Shown here one piece after another: positions 1-6,688 of a stretch of 7,482 nt of DNA (the stretch's first letter is position 1; each line of letters opens with the position of its first letter). The notes beneath the pieces are model-generated. The model was not told the DNA's origin, searched no databases, and saw only the letters and a list, made by a program, of their open reading frames with translations. The position numbers were made by a program, and so were the translations under genes. The DNA comes from CAZTGZ01 sp964613385. GTDB taxonomy: Bacteria; Bacteroidota; Bacteroidia; NS11-12g; UBA9320. The stretch covers positions 1-7,482 of the forward strand of contig CAZTGZ010000074.1 in assembly GCA_964613385.1 (NCBI GenBank), given 5' to 3'.

Positions 1-1
1 T

Positions 2-1822
2 GCCAGGGTAGGCCGATTCTCTCAAAAATACCTGGGTTATGTAAATCCGCGTATGTCGGTATATGCCGGTGAACGCTCTTTTACATCCAATATGCTTACG
101 GATATGTTCCGATTTGGGAATGGGGCTTCTGTTGAGTATAAACCTGGGTTGAGATCTTCTGTTACTGCATACTACGTGATTCCAAGGTTCCTGTCAGATG
201 TGAAAAGTGTGAGCTCTTTATTGGGTAAATGGGATAAAAGTGATCTCTGGCAATTCCAGGGTGGTCTCTTGGCCAAACAAATGAACGACGGTAAAATAAT
301 CTGGCTGCAGAATATTTCAACAGAATTTGCGAAACCCGGAATTTACAAAGGGTTAATTGAAATGGCTACCGCATATAATGCCGGACCAGCCACCTTTGCC
401 GGACATGCCAATTATGAGTTGAGCAAATCAAAAATTCGATGGAATTCCGATGTGTTATATGCGTCACCAAAATACCCCGGATACTTCAACAACACCCTTA
501 CATTTAATCAAAACGCTTCCTACTATTTCAATAATCTGCGGTTTCAGGCAGGTTGGAATTACAGCGACGCCAATCCAAAACAGGATACGGTATTCGGGAT
601 AGCTCCGGTTTCAAATAACCTGAACGCAGGGTTCGGATACGGTTTTAAAAATAAAAGTACCCTTTCGTTTTATTATGTTTACCGGGTGCGGGAAGACAGA
701 TTTGAACCCAGACAGTTTAATTTTAGTGAGAATGCTGTCAGGGGTTCTTATACGTATTCAAGAACCCGATTTGGATTCAATTGGAATGGGGAAATAGGAA
801 ATACCCGAAATTATTTATTGCCTAAGGATGCTAATCAAAGCAAATCCCTGGAATCACAAATCAATTTGAACTTCCACAATCAGACCTCGTTCAATATTAA
901 TGTAGTAGGACAATTTCTCCGAAATATCAGATTTACTTCGGTTCCGGTAAATTATCTGATATATGGGGGTAGTGTGAGCTTAAGGGTAAAGAAAAAGCTC
1001 AGTATGGCTTTACAATATCAGAATACCTTTTTAATAGATGAGTTATTCCAGGACAGAAACCTGTTCGATGCGCGTATTAGCTATAAAATTACAGAAAATC
1101 AGAGCTTAAGTCTGTACGGAAATTATGCCATTCTATTCAATAGCAATCAATCGAGGGATTTCTATGGATTGGCATCGTACAATCTTCAATTGAATGTGCC
1201 TACCCGTAAAATTGCAACCTTTGGTTCTGTGTACGGAACCATTGACAATCAGGCCGGCGGAAAAAAAGAAGGTATTCTCCTGTTTATCGGCGCTAACACA
1301 GCTATCACCAATAAAGACGGGCATTTTCTTTTTAATAACATAAAACCCGGAATTTATCCTTTAATGATGGAAAGAGGCAGCATTGGTGTCAATGAAATTC
1401 CGGATACAACTTTCCCAATTATGATTGAAGTTCAGCCGGCCATAAAAACACAGGTAACTTTGAGGATCGTGAAAACCGTGTCTTTCAGCGGAAAAGCCGC
1501 GTTGGTGGAAAAAACCAAAGTTGTTCAGGCTTCCGGAAACGTACTTTCATTGCCTCAATTGGTCATCGAGTTTTCTAATGGAGAGCAAACCTTTCTGACA
1601 ACCACATCGCCGGATGGCAGATTTTCTTACTTGGGATTAAGACCTGGTAAGTGGACTGTGAGAGTTATTCCGACATCCTGGACCCAGGATTTTACCATCG
1701 AAAAACAAAAATTCGATTTTGTGATGGAGCCGGGTCAGTCTCAGGAAGTAAAGATTACCGTTATGCCCAAAGTTAGACAGATAAAGTTCAAAAACTCAGC
1801 CCCCGTAGAAATCAAAAAATGA
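2..1822 (+). CDS. Usher-like outer-membrane beta-barrel protein with two C-terminal regulatory-like beta-sandwich domains (5' partial)
   Basis: The frame is open to the left edge, so the start lies outside; 606 residues are visible. The Met at 53 is probably internal, because the 17 codons before it continue the same protein style. Residues below count from that Met. Residues 1 to about 385 consist of short alternating polar/aromatic stretches rich in Tyr, Phe, Asn and Gly (for example FGYGFKNKSTLSFYYVYRVR), as expected for an outer-membrane beta-barrel. About residues 388-470 carry a carboxypeptidase-regulatory/CnaB-like domain (VYGTIDNQ, then NKDGHFLFNNIKPGIYPL). About 473-575 carry a second (TSPDGRFSYLGLRPGKWTV). 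Barrel plus terminal sandwich domains, an early RFGNGASVEY segment recalling the GRG region of ushers, and two coupled secreted subunit-like genes downstream suggest an export platform like chaperone-usher ushers. This is inference; a generic barrel or a TonB-receptor-like protein remains possible. The stop overlaps the next start (ATGA), implying one operon. Confidence 0.72.
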   Translation, partial: ARVGRFSQKYLGYVNPRMSVYAGERSFTSNMLTDMFRFGNGASVEYKPGLRSSVTAYYVIPRFLSDVKSVSSLLGKWDKSDLWQFQGGLLAKQMNDGKIIWLQNISTEFAKPGIYKGLIEMATAYNAGPATFAGHANYELSKSKIRWNSDVLYASPKYPGYFNNTLTFNQNASYYFNNLRFQAGWNYSDANPKQDTVFGIAPVSNNLNAGFGYGFKNKSTLSFYYVYRVREDRFEPRQFNFSENAVRGSYTYSRTRFGFNWNGEIGNTRNYLLPKDANQSKSLESQINLNFHNQTSFNINVVGQFLRNIRFTSVPVNYLIYGGSVSLRVKKKLSMALQYQNTFLIDELFQDRNLFDARISYKITENQSLSLYGNYAILFNSNQSRDFYGLASYNLQLNVPTRKIATFGSVYGTIDNQAGGKKEGILLFIGANTAITNKDGHFLFNNIKPGIYPLMMERGSIGVNEIPDTTFPIMIEVQPAIKTQVTLRIVKTVSFSGKAALVEKTKVVQASGNVLSLPQLVIEFSNGEQTFLTTTSPDGRFSYLGLRPGKWTVRVIPTSWTQDFTIEKQKFDFVMEPGQSQEVKITVMPKVRQIKFKNSAPVEIKK

Positions 1823-2376
1823 AAAGACTCCTTTTGTTAACAGGAATTTGTTGCTTGACAAACTGGGTGCAGGCACAATCATACCGCGACGATGACGAAT
1901 CTGAAATTGAAGTGGAATTAGAAGAAATCGCGTTGTTGGAAGTAATGCCCAACAGCAATATGATTGTATTTGAGTTGGTTATACCCGGATCGGCCGGAGA
2001 TGAACCGGGTGTTGCAACAGGAAGCGGGTCGGATAATACCAAATGGTTGAATTATACCAGTGCTGTCGAAAGCAGCAACGATTCCAGAAAAATTTATGTT
2101 CAGATTACATCGGGCAAATTACCTGTCGGCCTTCAATTGAGACTCACTGCTGCACAATGCATCGGTAATGGTGCAGGCCAGCTCGGTACTCCTTCCGGAG
2201 AGGTAATCTTGAAAAATACACCGGTATTGCTCATAAATAACATCAAGGGTTGTTATACAGGCAGAGGCGTAAATAATGGTCATAGATTGGAGTATAAAGC
2301 CGTTGTGATCGATCCGACTAAAATCGTACCCGGTTCAGAATCAGATTTGGAGATAACTTTTACCATGACAGACTGA
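1819..2376 (+). CDS. Secreted two-cysteine beta-rich protein, pilin-like subunit candidate
   Basis: 185 aa. A Sec signal peptide is visible (basic KR, hydrophobic LLLLTGICCLTNW, cleavage likely after VQA at residue 19). I see no lipobox. The mature N-terminus is very acidic and then alternates acidic and hydrophobic residues (about 29-42, EIEVELEEIALLEV), which would suit an exposed beta-strand. The middle contains WLNYTSA, a strand KIYVQITSG, then LPVGLQLRLTA. Two cysteines (124 and 155) could form a disulfide in the periplasm. The GCYTGRG...GHRLEYKAVV segment and the final strand DLEITFTMTD resemble a family of Bacteroidota hypothetical proteins I recognise only by pattern, and they recall pilin or spore-coat-U domains. 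The start is fixed by the ATGA overlap with the barrel gene, so translation is probably coupled. No Shine-Dalgarno is seen, only an A-rich leader. The role as an exported surface or fimbrial subunit is inferred from context; no function is proven. Confidence 0.82.
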   Translation: MKRLLLLTGICCLTNWVQAQSYRDDDESEIEVELEEIALLEVMPNSNMIVFELVIPGSAGDEPGVATGSGSDNTKWLNYTSAVESSNDSRKIYVQITSGKLPVGLQLRLTAAQCIGNGAGQLGTPSGEVILKNTPVLLINNIKGCYTGRGVNNGHRLEYKAVVIDPTKIVPGSESDLEITFTMTD

Positions 2377-2849
2377 TGAAAAGAATGAACAAAATTCGTG
2401 CTATTTTATTGCCATTGTTGGCCATTTCCTCTCAGGTTTTCGCACAGAAAATTGATGTAAAAGGCGATTGGGAAGCAGAATCGTCCTGCTATGATATTCA
2501 GGCAGGTGAGAATATTAAATCTGTTGTTACCAGTGAATATGATGAATTGGAAATTTACGTGAATGGAAATGTCAATAAAAGTACCTGGAAAATTCAGGTA
2601 AAAAAAGACGATGTCTGTTGGAACAATGCATTAGAAGTATGGGTTAGACGAACAGGAAATGGAAATGGATCCGGGGAATGCTGGGATGGCACTTCCTGGC
2701 AAAAAGTGGCGTATTCCAATATGGACTTTTTCGGTGGAAAAAGAGTTATGAATAAAATACCCGTACAGGTAGAGATAAGAGGGATGTCTGTGACCATTCC
2801 GGCACAGAAATATACCACCAATCTGATTTTTACACTATACGAGTACTAA
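2376..2849 (+). CDS. Secreted three-cysteine beta-rich protein, second pilin-like subunit candidate
   Basis: 157 aa. The signal peptide has basic residues in MKRMNKIR, a hydrophobic AILLPLLAISSQVFA core and likely cleavage after A23 before QKIDVKG. The start ATG shares one base with the stop of the preceding gene (TGATG), so the two are likely coupled; a second Met four codons in is a less favoured start. The mature part of about 134 residues alternates hydrophobic and polar residues (ELEIYVNG, TWKIQVKKDD, ALEVWVRRTG). It holds cysteines at 38, 81 and 102, an unusual odd number. A Gly/Asn-rich loop GNGNGSGECW follows. The C-terminus (IPVQVEIRGMSV, then TNLIFTLYEY) is a strong beta-strand with a near-terminal aromatic, as in chaperone-usher pilins. 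It shares the T-x-T/L-x-acid ending style of its neighbour. A paired surface subunit is the best guess; I know no characterised homologue. The gene ends exactly where the opposing gene ends. Confidence 0.82.
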   Translation: MKRMNKIRAILLPLLAISSQVFAQKIDVKGDWEAESSCYDIQAGENIKSVVTSEYDELEIYVNGNVNKSTWKIQVKKDDVCWNNALEVWVRRTGNGNGSGECWDGTSWQKVAYSNMDFFGGKRVMNKIPVQVEIRGMSVTIPAQKYTTNLIFTLYEY

Positions 2850-4421
2850 TCAGCGTTTCACCAAAGTTCTTACCATTCTGCCACTTCCGGAGCGAAGAAC
2901 ATAATAGTAATTTCCTTCCTGTAGCGACTGGGTATCAAATTTGATTTCATGCGCTCCGGCTTTCAGATATTGCTGACAGATAGTGGCATATTCTCTGCCC
3001 AATGTATCGTACAGAATAATTTGAATATCCGCATCTCTGATGGTCTGCAACCTGAATGTTGTTTGACCATTGCAAGGGTTTGGATAATTGTCGAGCGACG
3101 AAACCCCGGCCGGGAGATTTTCAATGCCTGCACTTTGTTTGAAAATGGGGAGTATGGTATAGGAGTCTCCCATCACATCGAGCACTTCATTGGAGTCAGC
3201 GCCAAACCAATCAGCCAATACGGAAGCATAAATCTGCCTGAAATCATACTGCATCGGCACATTGTCGGCCCCGCCAACTTGTGAAGCTATGGCTGGATTA
3301 CTCCCAATAATTCCAGGATTCACTCCTTTGCCAAAGACCAAAAGCGGAGCGGCAGCGCCATGATCTGTTCCGAGACTGGCATTAGAAGCGATTCTCCTTC
3401 CAAATTCAGAAAATGTCATACCTGCAACCCTGTCTTCTATGTTCAGCAACTTCAGGTCATCCTGAAAGGCATATATTGCCTCTGAAACACGTTGCAACAG
3501 CGTGGCATGTGAGCCTGTTTCGGTTCCGGCGGTTAAATCTACCTGTGCTGAGTGCGTGTCAAACCCGCCAATGCTCACCATGTATATTTTAGATTTGAGC
3601 CCCCCTGCAACGAGCTGAGCGACTATTTTAAGCTGATCGGCCAGAGGGTTATTTGATGGGTATAGCGTTGACTTATTTGTTGCTTTGGAGGCGGCATTTT
3701 TGATGCTATCGGCATAGGCCATGGTTTGTTGGGCCACAAGCCTGACATAGGTGAGTTCCTTTCCGGCCGGTGTTGACGGGGCAGTATCGACCACACCTTC
3801 AACCAATTGATAAAAACTGGTGGTTGAAGAAATAGCCATTCCCATACTCACCGTCGGACCCTGGAACATCGGAGAAACCGCAGAACCTACCTGTACAGCC
3901 GGAGGGTCAGGCATTTCGGAATTGGGATATCCGTCGGGAAAATCCTCATATTCTTCAGCTAAAAATCGACCAGCCCATCCTGTCGTCAGATATTCATTGC
4001 TGTCAGAACCTGTTAGCCATATATCTGTCGCACGGAAATGGCTGAAATTCGGATCAGGGTACCCAACGCTCTGCACCAGTGATACTTTTCCTTCATCATA
4101 CATGGTTCTCAACCCACTCATAGATGGATGAAAAGCCGTTGCCGTTGTACCCGTTAATTTCAAGGCCTTGCTTTCAGGAATCAGAATATTGGCCCTGGCT
4201 TTAGATAAATTGCTGTAATTATCTAAGGGCAAAATGGTGTTTAATCCGTCATTTCCTCCGTTCAGCTGAATGATAACAAAAACACGATCCGGATATTTCA
4301 CGCTTTGCTTTAGTAGACGCAGCAAAGGTGATTTAGCATATGCTTTGAATCCCATTCCATTTAAAACCACAGGCAAAGCGGCAATGGGAGCGGTCCTTTT
4401 GAGAAAACTTCTTCTTTTCAT
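2850..4421 (-). CDS. DUF1501 family protein with Tat signal and T9SS type A C-terminal sorting domain
   Basis: 523 aa. The N-terminus has a clear twin-arginine signal (KRRSFLK, then APIAALPVVL), predicting Tat export in folded form. The DUF1501 domain, related to the alkaline phosphatase/sulfatase superfamily, spans about residues 45-430. Visible landmarks are VIIQLNGGNDGLNT (49-62), FHPSMSGL (97-104), GGFDTHSAQ (285-293), TFSEFGRR (336-343) and the metal-site-like GTDHGAAAPLLVFG (351-364). Residues 442-523 form a Por-type sorting domain (YPNPCNGQTTF, a central LYDTLGRE, a late LQEGNYYYVLR, basic VKR end) for outer-membrane passage and surface attachment by the type IX system. The domain's substrate is not known; hydrolase activity is only suggested by the superfamily. 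It follows DUF1800 by 7 nt in one operon, a pairing common in bacteria. The assignment is firm and the activity is unknown. Confidence 0.95.
   Translation of the reverse strand: MKRRSFLKRTAPIAALPVVLNGMGFKAYAKSPLLRLLKQSVKYPDRVFVIIQLNGGNDGLNTILPLDNYSNLSKARANILIPESKALKLTGTTATAFHPSMSGLRTMYDEGKVSLVQSVGYPDPNFSHFRATDIWLTGSDSNEYLTTGWAGRFLAEEYEDFPDGYPNSEMPDPPAVQVGSAVSPMFQGPTVSMGMAISSTTSFYQLVEGVVDTAPSTPAGKELTYVRLVAQQTMAYADSIKNAASKATNKSTLYPSNNPLADQLKIVAQLVAGGLKSKIYMVSIGGFDTHSAQVDLTAGTETGSHATLLQRVSEAIYAFQDDLKLLNIEDRVAGMTFSEFGRRIASNASLGTDHGAAAPLLVFGKGVNPGIIGSNPAIASQVGGADNVPMQYDFRQIYASVLADWFGADSNEVLDVMGDSYTILPIFKQSAGIENLPAGVSSLDNYPNPCNGQTTFRLQTIRDADIQIILYDTLGREYATICQQYLKAGAHEIKFDTQSLQEGNYYYVLRSGSGRMVRTLVKR
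2853..3098 (-). other. T9SS type A sorting domain (Por secretion tail) of the DUF1501 protein
   Basis: These bases encode residues 442-523 of the DUF1501 protein. The hallmark order is present: YPNP near the start, a hydrophobic strand, a central LYD-x-LGRE turn, then G-x-H-x-I-x-FD, then L-x-x-G-x-Y-Y-x-L, and a basic last strand. In known T9SS cargo this domain is recognised at the outer membrane and usually removed by the PorU sortase. No T9SS component genes are in this window. Confidence 0.93.
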
Positions 4422-4428
4422 TTCCTTT
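4422..4428 (-). promoter_or_regulatory. Weak Shine-Dalgarno-like AAAGGAA before the DUF1501 start
   Basis: The whole 7-nt gap between the DUF1800 stop and the DUF1501 ATG reads AAAGGAA on the minus strand. GGA lies very close to the ATG, so it may work mainly as an A-rich leader, as is usual in Bacteroidota. It supports reinitiation or coupled translation and the choice of 4421 as the start. Confidence 0.4.
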
Positions 4429-6096
4429 TTAGTTTAACTGGTATTCTGCGAGATTCATGATGGTTTTGAGCATTAATCTCAAAACGGAGTTAACATAATT
4501 GGTATTGGAGGTATTCCCCGGATTGGTTTTATAAGTATTCCAAACATCTGTCCAATAGTAGTCACTGCTTTGATTGGATAAGAGAATGGATTTCAGATAA
4601 TCCTTTTGAGAAGAAGTAATGCTGAATGGATACATCAGGAAAATGACATCATCAATAAAGGCATTAATATCGTTCACGGAACTAAACGAATTCGCGAATG
4701 ACAGAGCATCAATTTGAAGCGTACTTCCGGAGTATTTATATCCGACTGCAATGAGTATATCTGTAGCTTGATTTCGTTTCGGTAATGTGTCAGAGTTGAT
4801 CCACAATTCATAAAACATGGGTTCCTGATACCATGCCTGCCATCCGGCCACATTCGGCGGATCTGCCAAATCTTCGAGAAGCAGTGCACCCAGTCCTCTC
4901 AAAGTATTGAACATTCCGTAATTGACCTCAAGCGTTGGTTCCGGCACGGTGATGGCAAAGTTTTTAATGATTCCGGCAATAAAATCTGATGGGGTTTTGA
5001 TGTAGCATCCTTTGTTCAAATCGTCATAAAAATGGGCGCTTTGTAACAAGGCTCTGAGAACTGGTTTTATCTCATAATTGTTGTTTCTGAATAATTCGGC
5101 TAATGGCAGGATAACATTCGTTTCAGTATTGCTATCAATTTCGTAGTACACAAAATAGCGGTATAGCTTACGGCATATATATTTCGAAACTTCCTCCTGC
5201 AGAAAAATCATGTCGATCAATTCGTCGGTTTCAGTCGCTCCATTTGTTCCGAATTTTCCGGTTATGGTTTTATTGCCATAGAAAGCAGAAAATTTCTTGT
5301 CCAACGTGTCGTGCCGCGTTGCATCGAAATAAGAATTAATGCCTGTGCGTTCAACTCTCCAGCCTGTTAATGCGCGGGCCGCAGCCTTAACATCATCTTC
5401 TGAATATTTGGAGTCCGGTCCTTTACCCAGTGTGAAAAGTTCCTGTAACTCCCTCGCATAGTTTTCGTCGGGTGCTGTTTTCGTGTTTTTATCGCCATTC
5501 AAATAGATAAGCATCCCTGCATTTTTGGTAATTTCGGAAACCAGGGTTTTAAAATTTCCCAGCGCATTTTTACGAATGAGATCGTGGTGCCAATAAAGGA
5601 TTTGAGAGCTACCGATGATTTCAGATTCTGTTGAGAAATGATTATGCCAAAAAAAGGTCATCTTCTCGAGCAGGGTGTCGTTTTGTTTGATGATTCTTTC
5701 CATCCACCATGCTTTAAATGAAATCCGGCGCAACCCATTTGCTGTTGGACTGTAAGCAGCATTTACCCAGGTGTCACCCACGGGGACATCCGGATCGGTG
5801 TAGTTTCGGTTATTGTAATTATTGACCGGTGGAGATGGAAGGGTTTCTGATTTCAGCAATTCGTCCAGGCATTGCGTCAATGTCAAGGAAGAAAACTTCT
5901 CCAGATCCGCCTTTCTAATACCGAACATCGATCGGCGCAATAAATGTCGCACCTGATTTTTGTCCCAGGTGCCCGAATAGGTCTCCAATCCGGTGCTTAA
6001 TTTTCTCCTTACTTTTTGATTTTCACTGATTTCCGGCAGTACGGGAATCTGTTTAAGCTCTTGAACCGAGGCTTTAAAGAAACTTCTTCTATCCAT
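4429..6096 (-). CDS. DUF1800 family protein, partner of DUF1501
   Basis: 555 aa from the preferred ATG at 6096, which opens with MDRRSFFK as similar family proteins do. An in-frame ATG at 6156 would add 20 residues with no signal character (575 aa). DUF1800 landmarks in order are HLLRRSMFG (51-59), MTFFWHNHFS (146-155), PDENYARELQELFTLG (209-224), RALTGW (241-246), the HDT...FYG stretch (about 262-274), ICRKLYRYFV (307-316) and DPPNVAGWQAW (412-422). Length fits the family. No catalytic function is established for DUF1800; the conserved His and acidic residues in WHNHF and ENYAREL suggest metal binding, which is inference. RR-S-F-F-K looks like a Tat motif, but no hydrophobic core follows (ASVQELKQIPVLPEI), so the export route is unclear. 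It is first in a minus-strand operon with DUF1501, with which it probably forms a functional pair. Confidence 0.93.
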   Translation of the reverse strand: MDRRSFFKASVQELKQIPVLPEISENQKVRRKLSTGLETYSGTWDKNQVRHLLRRSMFGIRKADLEKFSSLTLTQCLDELLKSETLPSPPVNNYNNRNYTDPDVPVGDTWVNAAYSPTANGLRRISFKAWWMERIIKQNDTLLEKMTFFWHNHFSTESEIIGSSQILYWHHDLIRKNALGNFKTLVSEITKNAGMLIYLNGDKNTKTAPDENYARELQELFTLGKGPDSKYSEDDVKAAARALTGWRVERTGINSYFDATRHDTLDKKFSAFYGNKTITGKFGTNGATETDELIDMIFLQEEVSKYICRKLYRYFVYYEIDSNTETNVILPLAELFRNNNYEIKPVLRALLQSAHFYDDLNKGCYIKTPSDFIAGIIKNFAITVPEPTLEVNYGMFNTLRGLGALLLEDLADPPNVAGWQAWYQEPMFYELWINSDTLPKRNQATDILIAVGYKYSGSTLQIDALSFANSFSSVNDINAFIDDVIFLMYPFSITSSQKDYLKSILLSNQSSDYYWTDVWNTYKTNPGNTSNTNYVNSVLRLMLKTIMNLAEYQLN

Positions 6097-6202
6097 GGAT
6101 GTCCGATTTATAACAGCAATATACTCTTTTGTCTGACATTTTAATGAAGGTTGCATGATATCAATAAATTATTTCATCTTCTTAAATGTGACTGAATTTT
6201 CA

Positions 6203-6210
6203 TAGGTTTG
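6203..6210 (+). promoter_or_regulatory. Bacteroidota-type -7 promoter element (TAGGTTTG)
   Basis: TAGGTTTG matches the TAnnTTTG -7 consensus of the primary sigma factor in Bacteroidota. It sits 16 nt before the ATG at 6227 inside the 70-nt gap between divergent genes. Expected transcription start is about 6215-6218, giving a very short leader. No convincing TTTG -33 element is found at the usual distance (6180-6183 reads TCTT), so it may be weak or coincidental. No equally good match was found for the minus-strand operon. Confidence 0.42.
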
Positions 6211-6226
6211 TTTAATCGTATACCAC

Positions 6227-6688
6227 ATGGAATCACTATTGTTAAATATTCATAACCTATTGCGATGGGGCATAGTTTTGGCCGGCTTATTTGCTGTGTA
6301 TCGCGCATTTGTTGGCTATCGCCAAAAGCGTGAATATACACATCTCGACAATCGGTCGTCATTGATTTTTACCCTATTCGTACACCTGCAAATCGTTTTA
6401 GGCTTGCTCATGTATTTTATTGGAAGTTCAATGACCGGTGCGGCCATAAAGAATTTTGGTGCGGCCATGAAAAATTCTGACTTGAGATTCTGGGCTTTGG
6501 AGCACCCGCTTATGATGATCATTGCAGCGGTATTGGTAACCATGGGTCGATCTAAGTCGAAACGGGCTCAGGCAGATATCGATAAACATAAAAAGGCTTT
6601 CTGGTTTTTTCTGATTGCCCTGGTTTTAATTTTGGCAATGACACCATGGCCTTTCGGCGCACATCCCAGACCTTGGTTTCCTTTCTGA
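6227..6688 (+). CDS. Small four-helix cytochrome-b-like inner-membrane protein
   Basis: 153 aa. Four transmembrane helices are apparent at about residues 12-30, 45-65, 92-107 and 124-139, with basic loops between (YRQKREY, GRSKSKRAQADIDKHKK). The pattern HNLLRW near the start, FVHLQIVLGLLMYF in helix 2, LEHPLMMI at helix 3, SKRAQADIDKHKKAF and the closing MTPWPF match a Bacteroidota membrane-protein family often labelled cytochrome B. His9, His53 and His93 are the residues that could bind heme, but heme binding has not, to my knowledge, been shown and the label may be nominal. It is the first plus-strand gene after the divergent gap. Its last 43 nt overlap the start of the next gene, so the two are probably co-transcribed. 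Family recognition is good; function is unknown. Confidence 0.88.
   Translation: MESLLLNIHNLLRWGIVLAGLFAVYRAFVGYRQKREYTHLDNRSSLIFTLFVHLQIVLGLLMYFIGSSMTGAAIKNFGAAMKNSDLRFWALEHPLMMIIAAVLVTMGRSKSKRAQADIDKHKKAFWFFLIALVLILAMTPWPFGAHPRPWFPF

Noticed and set aside
1229..1560. Calling the left gene a carboxypeptidase because of its regulatory-like domains
   Set aside because: Only the beta-sandwich accessory domain type is seen. No zinc-peptidase motif occurs, and the rest of the protein is barrel-like.
1819..1890. Lipoprotein signal at the CC pair of the 185-aa protein
   Set aside because: The residues before the cysteines (LTGIC, TGICC) do not fit a lipobox, and a good signal peptidase I site (VQA) follows.
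2866..2900. Inverted repeat GTTCTT...AAGAAC as a terminator for the left cassette
   Set aside because: The 6-bp arms are split by a 23-nt loop with no U-run, and it is inside the DUF1501 coding end; this is expected by chance.
3820..4131. Open frame of about 100 codons on the plus strand inside the DUF1501 gene
   Set aside because: It lies antisense to a firmly identified gene, has low-complexity composition and no signal or motif; it is a coding shadow. The same applies to 2949-3284 (plus) and to minus-strand frames at 1133-1324, 1812-2042, 2594-2821, 6316-6543, 6552-6740 and 7149-7346.
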